In this document: in pieces, positions 48,700 through 58,099 of the stretch
Layout of the letters: each line of letters starts with the position of its first letter
Numbering within the stretch: position 1 is the stretch's first letter
Assembly: GCF_030247195.1 (NCBI RefSeq)
Contig: NC_080672.1
Coordinates: forward strand, 63,270,549-63,334,548
From: Topomyia yanbarensis
Taxonomy: Eukaryota > Arthropoda > Insecta > Diptera > Culicidae
Length of the DNA: 64,000 nucleotides
Direction of reading: 5' to 3'
Position numbers and translations under genes: made by a program
The notes under the pieces: model-generated
The model's database searches: none
What the model was told of the DNA's origin: nothing
What the model saw: the letters and a program-made list of their open reading frames with translations, nothing else

Positions 48700-49019
48700 C
48701 CCGGTCAAACCATTCGGAATTTGATTCGGAATCCTGAATGGGGTCAGTATGGATTATAAATCAAATGCAACAACCGATTCTGAGTCGGAATCGGTTGTTG
48801 CATTTGATTTGGAATCCAAAATGACTCCATTAAGAAATCCGAACCGGTTCTGGAATGACCCTCTAAGAACGGTTGGTTTCAAAATCGTCTAATGAAGGAC
48901 GTTCGTTGGACCAATTTGGATAACGTCCAAATAACCGTTCAACAAACGTCCATCACTGGACCCGCGTTGAACGATTTTGAAACAATTTTTTGGACGTCTC
49001 AGTGGGGAGTTTAACTGGG
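48700..49019. mobile_element. Family A element interrupted by family C
   Basis: CCCGGTCAAACCATTCGG ... GTTTAACTGGG, flanked by GT on both sides. Without the family C insert it is about 170 bp. The uninterrupted D sequence (GGCTGAGTTCGACAG) is seen in other D copies. Confidence 0.85.
48859..49006 (+). mobile_element. Family C element, copy 1 (148 bp)
   Basis: CCCTCTAAGAACGGTTGG ... GGACGTCTCAGTGGG, flanked by GA on both sides. The inner part (GTCCAAC/GTTGGAC, AACGTTC) folds on itself, but the outer ends are not inverted repeats beyond CCC/GGG. Confidence 0.9.
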
Positions 49020-49372
49020 GTTCGACAGAATTGACAACGGTTATTCCTCTACCCATTCAAACTGGTCCGGAACCGTTTCGGACTTCCAGCATGAATTCCA
49101 GCTCAAATGCATCAACCGATAGAGTCGGAATCCGTTGTTTTCTTTGAGCAAGATTCCATACTGAATCCATTCAGGATTTTGAACCGGTTCCGGAATGGAT
49201 TTGACAGATAGTTGGGATAGGTTGGTGTGGCGGCGCTAGTTGTTTATCGTCTATTGATTCGAATCTTTACACACGTTTTTTTAAAATATTTGTTTTCGAT
49301 CATGGATGTCTGTTCTCTGTGGAGGTATGATGGAAGCGAAGCCGCCGTTCGAATGAAACAAATAAGTCATAC

Positions 49373-49792
49373 CACAGAGAATAGATCAGATCCATGATCG
49401 AACAAAATATTTAAAAAACGTGCGTAAACAATTTGAATTAATATACGATAAACACAAGCGCCGCCACACCAAGCTATCCCAACTATCCGTCAATTCCATT
49501 CCGGAACCGGTTCGAAATCCTAAATGGATTCAGCATGGAATCTCGCTCAAAGAAAGCAACCGATTCCGACTCTATCGATTAATGCATTTGAGCTGGAATT
49601 CATGCTGGAAGTCCGAACCGGTTCCGGACTTGTTTGACTGGGTAGAGGAATAACCGCTGTCAATTCTGTCAACTCAGCCACAAAAAAAACATGACGACAG
49701 TAGCGCACCTGGTTTGGATATCCCAACTACCTTCGAAACCGTTAGAGATTTTACACAAGTTGAATGCTGAAAATGGACGTCTGTTCTCTGTG
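49373..49792. mobile_element. Family D element without nested inserts
   Basis: CACAGAGAATAGATCAGATC to TGGACGTCTGTTCTCTGTG, 420 bp. The flanks GTCATAC and CCAATAC agree at only four of seven bases, so the duplication has decayed or the ends were exchanged. It shows the uninterrupted D interior, including a diverged A-like palindrome. Confidence 0.75.
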
Positions 49793-49959
49793 CCAATACC
49801 TTATTCAAGACTTTTTTGGTGGCATCCAACGGTAAATTAAATAGATCAAATGTGTTGAGCGGCAGCTGCGGTTGTGTGCCATCTCACTTTAGAGACATGA
49901 TATTATCACTGTCGCCAAAGCCATAACCATGTTTTCTTGCTGAGACGTCATCAAAGCCC

Positions 49960-50025
49960 AGGGTTTGTGCATTGGGCCGAAGTCCCAAGGGTTGTTGGCT
50001 CGAATTCTGCCTCAGGGGTGATCAT
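49960..50025 (+). mobile_element. tRNA-derived SINE fragment
   Basis: AAGGGTTGTTGGCTCGAATT then CTGCCTCAGGGGTGA, matching the 48098-48150 fragment in the opposite orientation. The B box is degenerate. Confidence 0.5.
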
Positions 50026-51207
50026 GTTCAACTAATTACTTTCATCTCACGATTTAGATCTGTTTTTCCCGTTAGATATCACAAAAAAAAGTTCTTATAT
50101 ATGAAATAAAATATTGCAAATTTTTTGATGTAAGGCAGAATACTCCTTGGGAGATATCCGACACTGTCTACGGCATGTATAACTTATCAAAACTAGGAAA
50201 TTGGTGGCGCAAAGAAAAATCTGCAACGATCCTATTGTTTGGTCCGCCACTGTCGTAGTCTGATGCGGTGGTTTTCATGCAACTTAACGGCCGCGTTGGT
50301 GGTGATTGACGTGTCTTGGTGTAAAGAGCGTGCAGCATTTTGTCCAACAGCTTGCTCGTAGGGCACGAAGAAATATGCGAATTTTCCCGCCGTTACTAGG
50401 TAACTGAACAAACAGCGATACATTTTCTGCGCTAAAGTGTCTCAACCGTCTGTCAGTGGATTAGGGAAAGTGGTGCATTTTTGCTAGCGGAAGTAAACAG
50501 AACGTTGTTCGGTTGGCTGCAATAATCGTGCGTTTAGGGTCTTCAGACATAAGTACAGGAGGTGCCGCGCACTTATAGAGAAAATAACTAAGATATAGTA
50601 TATGGATTAGGGTAGAATTAAACTCAAAAATTCAAAACGACGTATAACACATTTGTCGTCAAACAGCCGCCACCAAACTATACCTTATGAAATTGCTGAA
50701 TTTCGCTCAGTTCTCTCCGTTGCAGGGAACCTGTAATGAAATCAACAGAAACAAAACGAAAAATTAGTAATCAAATATAGATTGCCACGAACATAAGCTA
50801 CTAGGGAAAATCCCGTCACGTTTCGCGGGGTTCCCTCCCGGGAGAATAATCATTACTGCGAGTTTGATTTATATACCGAAAGGCTCCATCGAAAAGCAAA
50901 CAACTTCAGCTTCATTAGTAATTCCGGCCCCACTTTCAATTATTCCCTCCGGAAAAGCAGTGGCAGCGGCGGCGGCCGAATCGTATGCCTATGTAGAGTA
51001 AGGGCTGGAGTAATTCAACGAGATGGTTCACAATTTATTTTTTTGCCTCACGCCAAATGAGTTATTCAATGTGACCGGCGTTGTTTCTATATTTTGATAC
51101 CTGGGAATTTTGATGGAATTATTGTAACAGGAATATCATTAAAATTTCCATCAGAATACTGAGTATATGATGTCTTTATAATTCAATTACTTTGGTTCGT
51201 TAAGTGT
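50026..51207. other. No gene recognised
   Basis: Frames under 65 codons without domains, and no window-internal repeats. Confidence 0.35.
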
Positions 51208-51215
51208 GTGTGTTG

Positions 51216-51516
51216 CTAGGGGCAGATCACTTGTGATGCATTTTTAAAAATCAGCGAAATTAAATGCATTTATTTCCATCAAAATAGAAATTCATAATAT
51301 ATTTTGCGTCGCGTGCAATGTTTTTGCATTGCGTGCAATGTTGTTTGCGTTACGTGTAAGACGTCAAAACGTCGATCAAAGTGGATCAGCGTAAGACGTT
51401 TGTTAAACAAACTTTTCTACGAGGCAGTGCAAAGCTGATGCAAAAATGGAAATTAAATGCATTTTTTTCAATTTGATGCAAATTTGTTATACATTCTTAG
51501 AGTGATCTGCTCCTAG
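51216..51516. mobile_element. hAT-like MITE family G, copy 1 (301 bp)
   Basis: The ends CTAGGGGCAGATCACT and AGTGATCTGCTCCTAG are flanked by the exact 8-bp duplication GTGTGTTG (51208-51215, 51517-51524). AT-rich arms with GCAT motifs pair internally. Confidence 0.9.
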
Positions 51517-51789
51517 GTGTGTTGTCAATGCGTTATTTTTTATCTGAGCGATAAAGCGAATAACACCGATTGCTTTTTGGACAACTGTATAGCAGACACT
51601 ACACGAGCAGAAATATTGACAAAAAATCATATATTGATCAATATATTGATGGTGTAAGGTCATCTTGAAAATATTGATTCTGTAGAATTTAAATGGGATT
51701 AATGGATTGAAGCAGTCTTGTCAATATATTTATTGACAATATTTCTGTTTTGTGTAGGGTCCGCTTATCAGTTGTTACATTTAAACTGG

Positions 51790-52060
51790 AATTCATTCAC
51801 GAGCCTTCTGATCCCGTGCGTAATGAACAAAATTAATATTATGGGTGCCAGTATACTTCCTTGCGGAACACCAATGAACAGACCACAAGAGATAGAAAGC
51901 CGCGACGGATAACAAAATTTCAAAACTTGTTCTCAGAATAGCTGAAAAATTGAGCTGCATTATCTTACTGGTAGCATTGTCAAATGGTTCAATGTAAGAA
52001 AACGCAATTTTCTGAACTTTATTTCGCCATTCGCTGACTACAAACAAACACACCGAAGGT
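51790..52060 (-). pseudogene. LINE reverse transcriptase block 5 fragment
   Basis: The - strand reads SCGLFIGVPQGSILAPIILILFIT, the GVPQGS(I/V)LGP block of non-LTR reverse transcriptases, with a shifted, worn block 3-4 zone before it. The catalytic YADD block is not present. Confidence 0.7.
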
Positions 52061-53264
52061 CAAGCAAACTGCCAAAAGTTTTTGCTCTCCCGTACCAACA
52101 AAGCAGTTCTTTTTAAGGCACCCTCTCTTCATCGTCAGCCTTTGTAAGCCATCGTCTCAAAGTGTACATTTTGATTAGAAACAGCAAACAGGCTACCACC
52201 CGAACGCAAACGAAATGTTTCATTGAACACCGGCGGCGAAGTGGATTTTTCATTTTCATGCAAATTTACCCGACTCTACCGCACAAAGGCGAAAAAACAA
52301 AAGTCGTCGTCTATTGGGCACGCAACTATCGATCTCTTTGAATCTTGTATTTTAGGCACGTTACCCGTGAAAGAAAAAAAAATGACCACCTCTTAATGAT
52401 GACAAGCACGTACCTACTGCAAGCACACAACCGCGTAGGACTATGTACCCAGTTATTGCCGAATCACAGTGCAATGTGATTCAATCCGTAAGTATTCCAC
52501 GTTGAGAGGACTCCCGATTGATTACCGGCGCACGTGCGCATGTTTTGTCACTGGGTTACGACAGTCGACCCCGACGGGCCGGTTGCATAACAAATGTATG
52601 CATCAGAATCAGTGAAACGTCGCGCACGGTGCGCGAAATTCATAAATCACATTCCATACACTGTTGCGATTGGAGAGGGAAAAAAAAAGTCGCGACACGT
52701 GATATCTTCCTCCCTTTCCCTGATCAATATTGAGCGGAAGCTACCGTAACAATCAGTTGGCTTACACAAATCGGTGCCGAAACAATCTATAACTCGGAGT
52801 CGGAGACAGGACCGTTTTTAATTGGATGAATCCCTGCTGGGACTTTATTAAACGTGGTCGTCCGCGAAAGAAGGGTCTACCGGCCGGTGGACGCAATGAG
52901 CCTGCCGTAATTAGGATTCCAATAGCTTTCCAGTTGGTTGGAAATAATTTGTCGGGTTTGTTTACTAGCTTGGAAAGAAAATTAAATTATGTATTATGAT
53001 CAAACTGATGAATTGCGGGATATCTTATGGTGGGGTACCGGTTCAGGATTGTTAAGATATTGCCGTTTCTTTTTAAATACCCCTTCCGAAATGAATTCGA
53101 TTTTGGGCTCTGTAGCTTCCGTTTTGAATTCGCTTGGTATAACTCGAAAACAAATGGATTTGGAGAAAAATAATATAAGCTAATTGGAGCGAACGAAAAT
53201 AAAAATCGGATATGCTTCATAAGACCCCTTTAACTATATAAGAATGGAATTTTGGCCTTCTTCG
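52061..53264. other. No gene recognised
   Basis: Moderate GC content with frames under 80 codons. No domain and no window-internal repeat was seen. Confidence 0.35.
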
Positions 53265-53271
53265 ATGTTAG

Positions 53272-53688
53272 CACAGAGAACAGACGTCCATCTTCAGCAT
53301 TTAACTTGTGTAAAATCTCTAACGGTTTCGAAGGTAGTTTGGATATCTAAACCAGGTGCGCTACTGTCGTCATGTTTTTTTGTGGCTGAGTGCGACAGAA
53401 TTGACAGCGGTTATTCCTCTACCCAGTCAAACTAGTCCGGAACCGATTCGGACTTCCAGCATGAATTCCAGCTCAAATGCGTCAACCGATAGAGTCGGAA
53501 TCGGTTGTTTTCTTTGAGCTAGATTCCATGCAGAATCCATCCAGGATTTCGAATCGGTTCCGGAATCGATTTGACGGATAGTTGGGATAGGTTGGTGGGG
53601 CGGCGCTAGTGTTTTTAGTATATTAATTCAAATGTTTACACACGTTTTTTAAATATTTTTGTTCGATCATGGATGTCTGTTCTCTGTG
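53272..53688. mobile_element. Family D element, 417 bp, clean
   Basis: CACAGAGAACAGACGTCCAT to ATGGATGTCTGTTCTCTGTG, flanked by ATGTTAG on both sides (53265-53271, 53689-53695). It has no nested insert and can serve as a reference copy. Its centre holds a CCCAGTCAAACTAG ... TAGTTGGG stretch that is itself A-like. Confidence 0.9.
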
Positions 53689-53784
53689 ATGTTAGTATCT
53701 TGGGTTGCCAACCCTCTGGCACAGAGAACAGACGTCTATCTTCAGCATTCAACTTGTGTAAAATCTCTAACGGTTTCGAAGGTA

Positions 53785-53954
53785 CCCAGTTAAACTCATT
53801 CCGGAACCGGTTCGGATTTCTGAATGGAGTCATTATGGATTCCAAATCAATTGCAACAACCGATTCCGACTCAAAATCGGTTGTTACATTTGATTTGGAA
53901 TGCATACTGACTCCATTCAGGATGCCAAATCAAATTCCGAATGGTTTAACCGGG
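53785..53954. mobile_element. Family A foldback, 170 bp
   Basis: CCCAGTTAAACTCATTCCGG ... GGTTTAACCGGG, flanked by TA on both sides. The empty site (GAAGGTAGTTGGGAT) is present in 48581-49321. Confidence 0.9.
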
Positions 53955-53974
53955 TAGTTGGGACATCCAAACCA

Positions 53975-54305
53975 CCCGGTCAAACCATTAGGAATTTGAT
54001 TCGGAATCCTGAATGGAGTCATTATGGATTCCAAATCAAATGCAACAACCGATTCTGAGTCGTGAGCATTCCCAGTTAAACTCATTCCGGAACCGGTTCG
54101 GATTTCTGAATGGAGTCATTATGGATTCCAAATCAAATGCAACAACCGATTCCGACTCAGAATCGGTTGTTGCATTTGATTTGGAATCCATAATTACTCC
54201 ATTCAGGATTCCGAATCAAATTCCGAATGGTTTGACCGGGTTTGATTTGGAATCCATAATGACTCCATTCAGAAATCCGAACCCGTTCCGGAATGCGTTT
54301 AACTG
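53975..54305. mobile_element. Family A foldback interrupted by another family A
   Basis: CCCGGTCAAACCATTAGG ... GCGTTTAACTG. The inner copy is 54071-54240. The right end lacks its final GG: at the shared CTG it passes, across family C copy 2, into family D sequence, losing about ten bases of D. Confidence 0.8.
54071..54240. mobile_element. Family A foldback inside a family A, 170 bp
   Basis: CCCAGTTAAACTCATTCCGG ... GGTTTGACCGGG, flanked by TT on both sides. Removing it restores GCATTTGATTT in the outer copy. Confidence 0.9.
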
Positions 54306-54603
54306 CCCTCTAGGAACAGTTGGTTTCAAAATCGTCCAATGAAGGACGTTCGTTGGACCAATTTGGACATCGTCCAAAAAACCGTTCAACGAACATCCAT
54401 CGTTGGACCCGTTTCGAACGATTTTGAAACAATTCCCACTGAGACGTCCAAAAAATTGTTTCAAAATCGTTCAACACGGGTCCAACGATGGACGTTTGTT
54501 GAACGGTTATTTGGACGTTGTCCAAATCGGTCCAACGAACGTCCTTCATTGGACGATTTTGAAACCAACCGTTTTTAGAGGGTTTTTTGGACGTCTCAGT
54601 GGG
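54306..54603 (+). mobile_element. Family C element, copy 2, interrupted by copy 3
   Basis: CCCTCTAGGAACAGTTGG ... GACGTCTCAGTGGG; 148 bp after removing copy 3 and its TT duplication. It is flanked by TG on both sides. Confidence 0.85.
54435..54582 (-). mobile_element. Family C element, copy 3 (148 bp), inside copy 2 in opposite orientation
   Basis: Starts CCCACTGAGACGTCC and ends TTTTTAGAGGG, flanked by TT. The arrangement makes a long inverted repeat. Confidence 0.9.
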
Positions 54604-54638
54604 TGTCGTCATGTTTTTTGTGGCTGAGTTCGACAGAA

Positions 54639-54786
54639 CCCACTGAGACGTCCAAAAAATTGTTTCAAAATCGTTCAACACGGGTCCAACGATGGACGTT
54701 TGTTGAACGGTTATTTGGACGTTGTCCAAATTGGTCCAACGAACGTCCTTCATTGGACGATTTTGAAACCAACCGTTCTTAGAGGG
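54639..54786 (-). mobile_element. Family C element, copy 4 (148 bp)
   Basis: CCCACTGAGACGTCC ... TTCTTAGAGGG, flanked by AA. It inserted in the D sequence CAGAATTGACAG. Confidence 0.9.
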
Positions 54787-54788
54787 AA

Positions 54789-54936
54789 CCCACTGAGACG
54801 TCCAAAAAATTGTTTCAAAATCGTTCAACACGGGTCCAACGATGGACGTTCGTTGAACGGTTATTTGGACGTTGTCAAAATTGGTCCAACTAACGTCCTT
54901 CATTGGACGATTTTGAAACCAACCGTTCTTAGAGGG
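54789..54936 (-). mobile_element. Family C element, copy 5 (148 bp), in tandem with copy 4
   Basis: Same orientation and length as copy 4, separated from it by AA and followed by AA. The 150-bp period keeps one frame open on the - strand across both copies. Confidence 0.9.
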
Positions 54937-55233
54937 AAGTGACAGCGGTTATTCCTCTACCCAGTCAAACTAGTCCGGAACCGGTTCGGACTTCCAGCAT
55001 GAATTCCAGCTCAAATGCATCAAACGATAGAGTCGGAATCGGTTGTTTTCTTTGAGCAAGATTCCATACTGAATCCATTCAGGATTTCGAACCGGTTCGG
55101 GAATGGATTTGACGGATAGTTGGGATAGGTTGGTGTGGCGGCGCTAGTGTTTATCGTATATTACTTCAAATGCTTACACACGTTTTTTAAATATTTTTGT
55201 TAGATTATGGATGTCTGTTCTCTGTGCCTCTGC

Positions 55234-55400
55234 CCAGTAAAGTTCAGCCGGAAATGAACTGGAATTCTGGCTGGTTCCAGTTCGTATTCCGGCTCCAGTG
55301 ACACAACCGATTCTAGTTAGAATCGGTTGCGTCCCTGGAGCCGGAATGCGAACTGGAACCAGCCAGAATTCCGACTCATTTCCGGTAGAGCTTAACTGGG
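55234..55400. mobile_element. Family B foldback, copy 2 (167 bp)
   Basis: CCCAGTAAAGTTCAGCCGG ... GCTTAACTGGG, flanked by TG on both sides. It splits the right target duplication of the D element ending at 55227. Confidence 0.9.
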
Positions 55401-55431
55401 TGGTTTTTGGAGGCGCTCTCCGGGTCTTACG

Positions 55432-55655
55432 CAGAGATGCCAGATTTGAAGATTTGTCTTCATTTTGAAGACATTTGAAATGTTGTGGAGACGTGTTTTT
55501 CATTTTGAAGACAAATTTATTCGAATGCCTGATTGATTTCTGGCAGAATTCTTACTCAAATTCAATAATCAATTCAGAATCCTGGCCGTTGAAAACAAAT
55601 GAAGACATTTTTTATAAAGTGTGAAGACATTTGAAAAAGATACCTGGTATCCCTG
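55432..55655. mobile_element. hAT-like MITE, 224 bp
   Basis: The ends CAGAGATGCCAG and CTGGTATCCCTG are flanked by the exact 8-bp duplication GTCTTACG (55424-55431, 55656-55663). GAAGACA/TGTCTTC motifs repeat inside. Confidence 0.9.
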
Positions 55656-55879
55656 GTCTTACGTTAATTTCTCCGGGTCCGGTGAGACGAAGAATAATTT
55701 GTTTTTAAGACCCTCAAAGAAAGATTCTTCCATCAAACATCCTTTATTTATTCATTTCGTTTGGCGTTTTGTTGAATATAGAGTTAGTTTTTCTTAAAAC
55801 TGTAATGGGAAATGTGCAGTCTAATATACCAATTGATCTGCTCCTACATCATTTTCCTATAATTTGTGGGGGAAAGCAA

Positions 55880-56047
55880 CCCAGTAAAGTTCAGCCGGAA
55901 ATGAACTGGAATTCTGGCTGGTTCCAGTTCGTATTCCGGCTCCAGTGACACAACCGATTCTAGTTAGAATCGGTTGTGTCACTGGAGCCGGAATGTGAGC
56001 TGGAACCAGCCGGAATTCCGGTTCATTTCCGGTTGAGCTTAACTGGG
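55880..56047. mobile_element. Family B foldback, copy 3 (168 bp)
   Basis: CCCAGTAAAGTTCAGCCGG ... GCTTAACTGGG, flanked by AA on both sides. Confidence 0.9.
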
Positions 56048-56195
56048 AATGCTCGTTCGACTTATTCTCCACAGCAAGAGTGGCTGCTGCTTTTGACTTC
56101 CTTGGGATTAGCAAGGGGTGCGCAACTTTACAAGACAAATCCGTTCATAAATGTGGGCAATTTACAACTAAATGTGGACGACGCAAGAACACCTA

Positions 56196-56903
56196 CCCAG
56201 TCACCAAATTTTCTGGCAGAGACCGCTCTGCTAGATTTTTGTCAGTCTTGGTTTTGCAGCCCTGTCAGACTTCTGCGCGCATCCTGTCGGGTTAGTTGAG
56301 CTAGGGCAAACTCGGTTTCGCTCGCGTTTTCTGGCAAATTTTGACAGGAACGGAGCAAAACCGTGGCATTTCCTACTTGGTAGAATTTAGCACGAATCGA
56401 GCAAAACATCTGACAAAGATGTGGCAGGAAGCGTACAGAGATGTTGGCCGTACATTCCTGGCTGGATTCTGATTAAAAGTGAGCAGCATCGGTTGGGTTA
56501 ACCCAGGTAACTGACGTCCCTATCTCTACAAACAATAGGCTACATCGATTTTCCACCGATCGATGGGGGTCAGTTTGACAACGTCAAAATCGGTTGGAAT
56601 GTCATTAACAAACAGCTGTTGCAGTAAACAATGGAAAACAATGCACACTTTCTTTGATTTGATACAAACAAAAGTACTCCTCGTTCGTATTTAGAACAAA
56701 TTTCGTAACAATCAATGCTCTTATATTGACTACGATAATGTGACGTCATGTCACCCTCTTGGGTTAACCGCTTCTGTCAGAAACGGTTGTTGCATTTGAG
56801 CGAATTCGTTGCCAGAATTGTCGCAAAATGCTCGCAGAAATTGCCAGCATCAATTTCGCTTTGCTCAACTTTTGCTAACTTTCTGCTTGCCACGGTGACT
56901 GAG
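56196..56903 (-). mobile_element. Family E element, copy 4, interrupted by a TTAA MITE
   Basis: Reverse orientation: CCCAGTCACCAAATTTTC ... TTGCCACGGTGACTGAG. The final GGG has become GAG. The MITE 56502-56763 is nested inside. Confidence 0.75.
56502..56763. mobile_element. piggyBac-like MITE, 262 bp
   Basis: The ends CCCAGGTAACTGACGT and GTGACATGACGT-type inverse ...CACCCTCTTGGG are flanked by TTAA on both sides. TTAA and CCC termini are the piggyBac signature. The empty site (GGTTTAACCGCTC-like) is seen in the family E copy at 47321-47812. Confidence 0.8.
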
Positions 56904-56916
56904 TCGTGTCGGGTTA

Positions 56917-57040
56917 CCCTCTAAGAACAGTTGGTTTCAGAATCGTCCAAAGAAGGACGTTCGTTGGACCAATTTGGACAACGTCCAAATAACCGTTCAA
57001 CGAACGTCCATCGTTAGACCCGTGTTGAACGATTTTGAAA
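56917..57040 (+). mobile_element. Family C element, copy 6, 3' truncated
   Basis: CCCTCTAAGAACAGTTGG ... GAACGATTTTGAAA. About 24 bp of the right end is missing where family H sequence begins. Confidence 0.8.
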
Positions 57041-57421
57041 AATAAGTGACATTTTTGGTCACATACACACAGACGCACATACATTGACACACGCCCAGAC
57101 ATTCGCCGAACTCGACGAACTGAATTGAATGGTATATGTCACTTAGAAAAACTCTAGAAAGTGAACTGCGGAGACTCCATTTTAGATCGATTGGATTCGC
57201 GTTTTGCTGTCAAAAAACGAATCCAATCGAACATTGCCTATCCTTATAACATTGGACGTGTTGCCATACAATGCCGGGGCATACGTTGCCAAAAATGCTG
57301 TTTTTCTCTCCGCAGTTCTCTTACTAGAGTTTTTCTAATGTCACTCGGCCCTCCAGGCCTCCATTAAAAAGTCGGTTTTCAGAGCAAATGCAATACCTTT
57401 CTATTGAGAAAGGCAAAAACG
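57041..57421 (-). mobile_element. MITE family H, reverse orientation
   Basis: Ends CTATTGAGAAAGGCAAAAA. It contains AATGGTATATGTCACTT and GGCCCTCCAGGCCTCC, relating it to the GGCCCGGAGGGCCG and CATTCGACTCAGTTCGTCGA segment at 21.38-21.43 kb. Confidence 0.6.
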
Positions 57422-57463
57422 TAATAAGTTAGTTTGGCAATTTTAATATGTTGCAAAACAACA

Positions 57464-58092
57464 ATATTAGGCTGTGCACTAGACGGGCCCATATTATTGG
57501 CTCGAATCAAAACTCGTCGAAATGTCAATTGACGATAGGTTCATCCGGAGTGTTCATTTGTGTTTACATTTTACTAGCGTTGCCAATTTTATTTTGTGTC
57601 CAGCACCCAATGTGGCTACGCCACATCGCTTTTGCGCGTGCTGTCCGACTTCGCTACCGCTCAGTCGGACTTAAACTAAGGATAGCCCCTATGTTTGAGT
57701 AAGCCGGGCAAACGAGTGGGTCACAGGTTCGCTTGCTTCTGACGGCATGTCGGTGGCCACCTCTCCCGGCGGATCCTCAGCGGCTTTGCGCCGCTTCGGT
57801 TCCTAGGCCTCGGTTATGCGGCTAAGCCGCATCGAAATGGTACCCCTTGAACATTCTAACTTGAATCGGTTGTGTCACAACAGCCGGAATACGATTTAGA
57901 ACCAGCCAGCATTCCGGCTGAGTTAAACTGGGATGTTTAGTAAAATTTAATCTGAAAATAATTCTTTTTGGCAACGCTCCAGCACTCCGTAGATTTCACC
58001 ACCTGGGCGCCAGGTTGACGATATGAAATGAACTTTGTTTACTTTCGACAAGTTTTGATTCGAGTCAACAACATCCAGCCGCACTAGACTGC
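57464..58092. repeat. Inverted-repeat element with GC-rich core
   Basis: About 57471-57525 (GTGCACTAGACGGGCC ... CGAATCAAAACTCGTCGAAA) pairs with about 58040-58092. The core at 57.66-57.84 kb is unusually GC-rich (CACCTCTCCCGGCGGATCCT, GCGGCTAAGCCGC). A family B half-copy ends at 57932. Borders and family are uncertain. Confidence 0.45.
57861..57932. mobile_element. Family B, right half only
   Basis: TTGAATCGGTTGTGTCACAA through CCGGCTGAGTTAAACTGGG. The left arm is missing. Confidence 0.7.
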
Positions 58093-58099
58093 CCAGAAA

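Larger units (their letters stand above)
48581..49321. mobile_element. Family D element with nested A and C
   Basis: CACAGAGAACAGACGTCCAT to ATGGATGTCTGTTCTCTGTG, flanked by GAGGTAT on both sides (48574-48580, 49322-49328). Family A (48700-49019) inserted in it, and family C (48859-49006) inserted in that A. Confidence 0.9.
53720..55227. mobile_element. Family D element swollen by two A-type and four C-type insertions
   Basis: CACAGAGAACAGACGTCTAT to ATGGATGTCTGTTCTCTGTG. The left flank is CCTCTGG; the right flank is CCTCTG followed by family B and then TG G, so it is also CCTCTGG once B is set aside. Nested inside are A copies at 53785, 53975 and 54071 and C copies at 54306, 54435, 54639 and 54789. 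Confidence 0.85.

Noticed and set aside
53636..54342. Frames reading NSFRNRFGFLNGVIMDSKSN on both strands
   Set aside because: They are translations of the palindromic family A element; the same words occur on either strand and within nested copies.
54310..54903. 197-codon - strand frame with four repeated MKDVRWTNLDNVQ-like units
   Set aside because: It is produced by family C MITE copies whose tandem period (148 + 2 = 150 bp) is divisible by three. Isolated copies elsewhere have no long frame.
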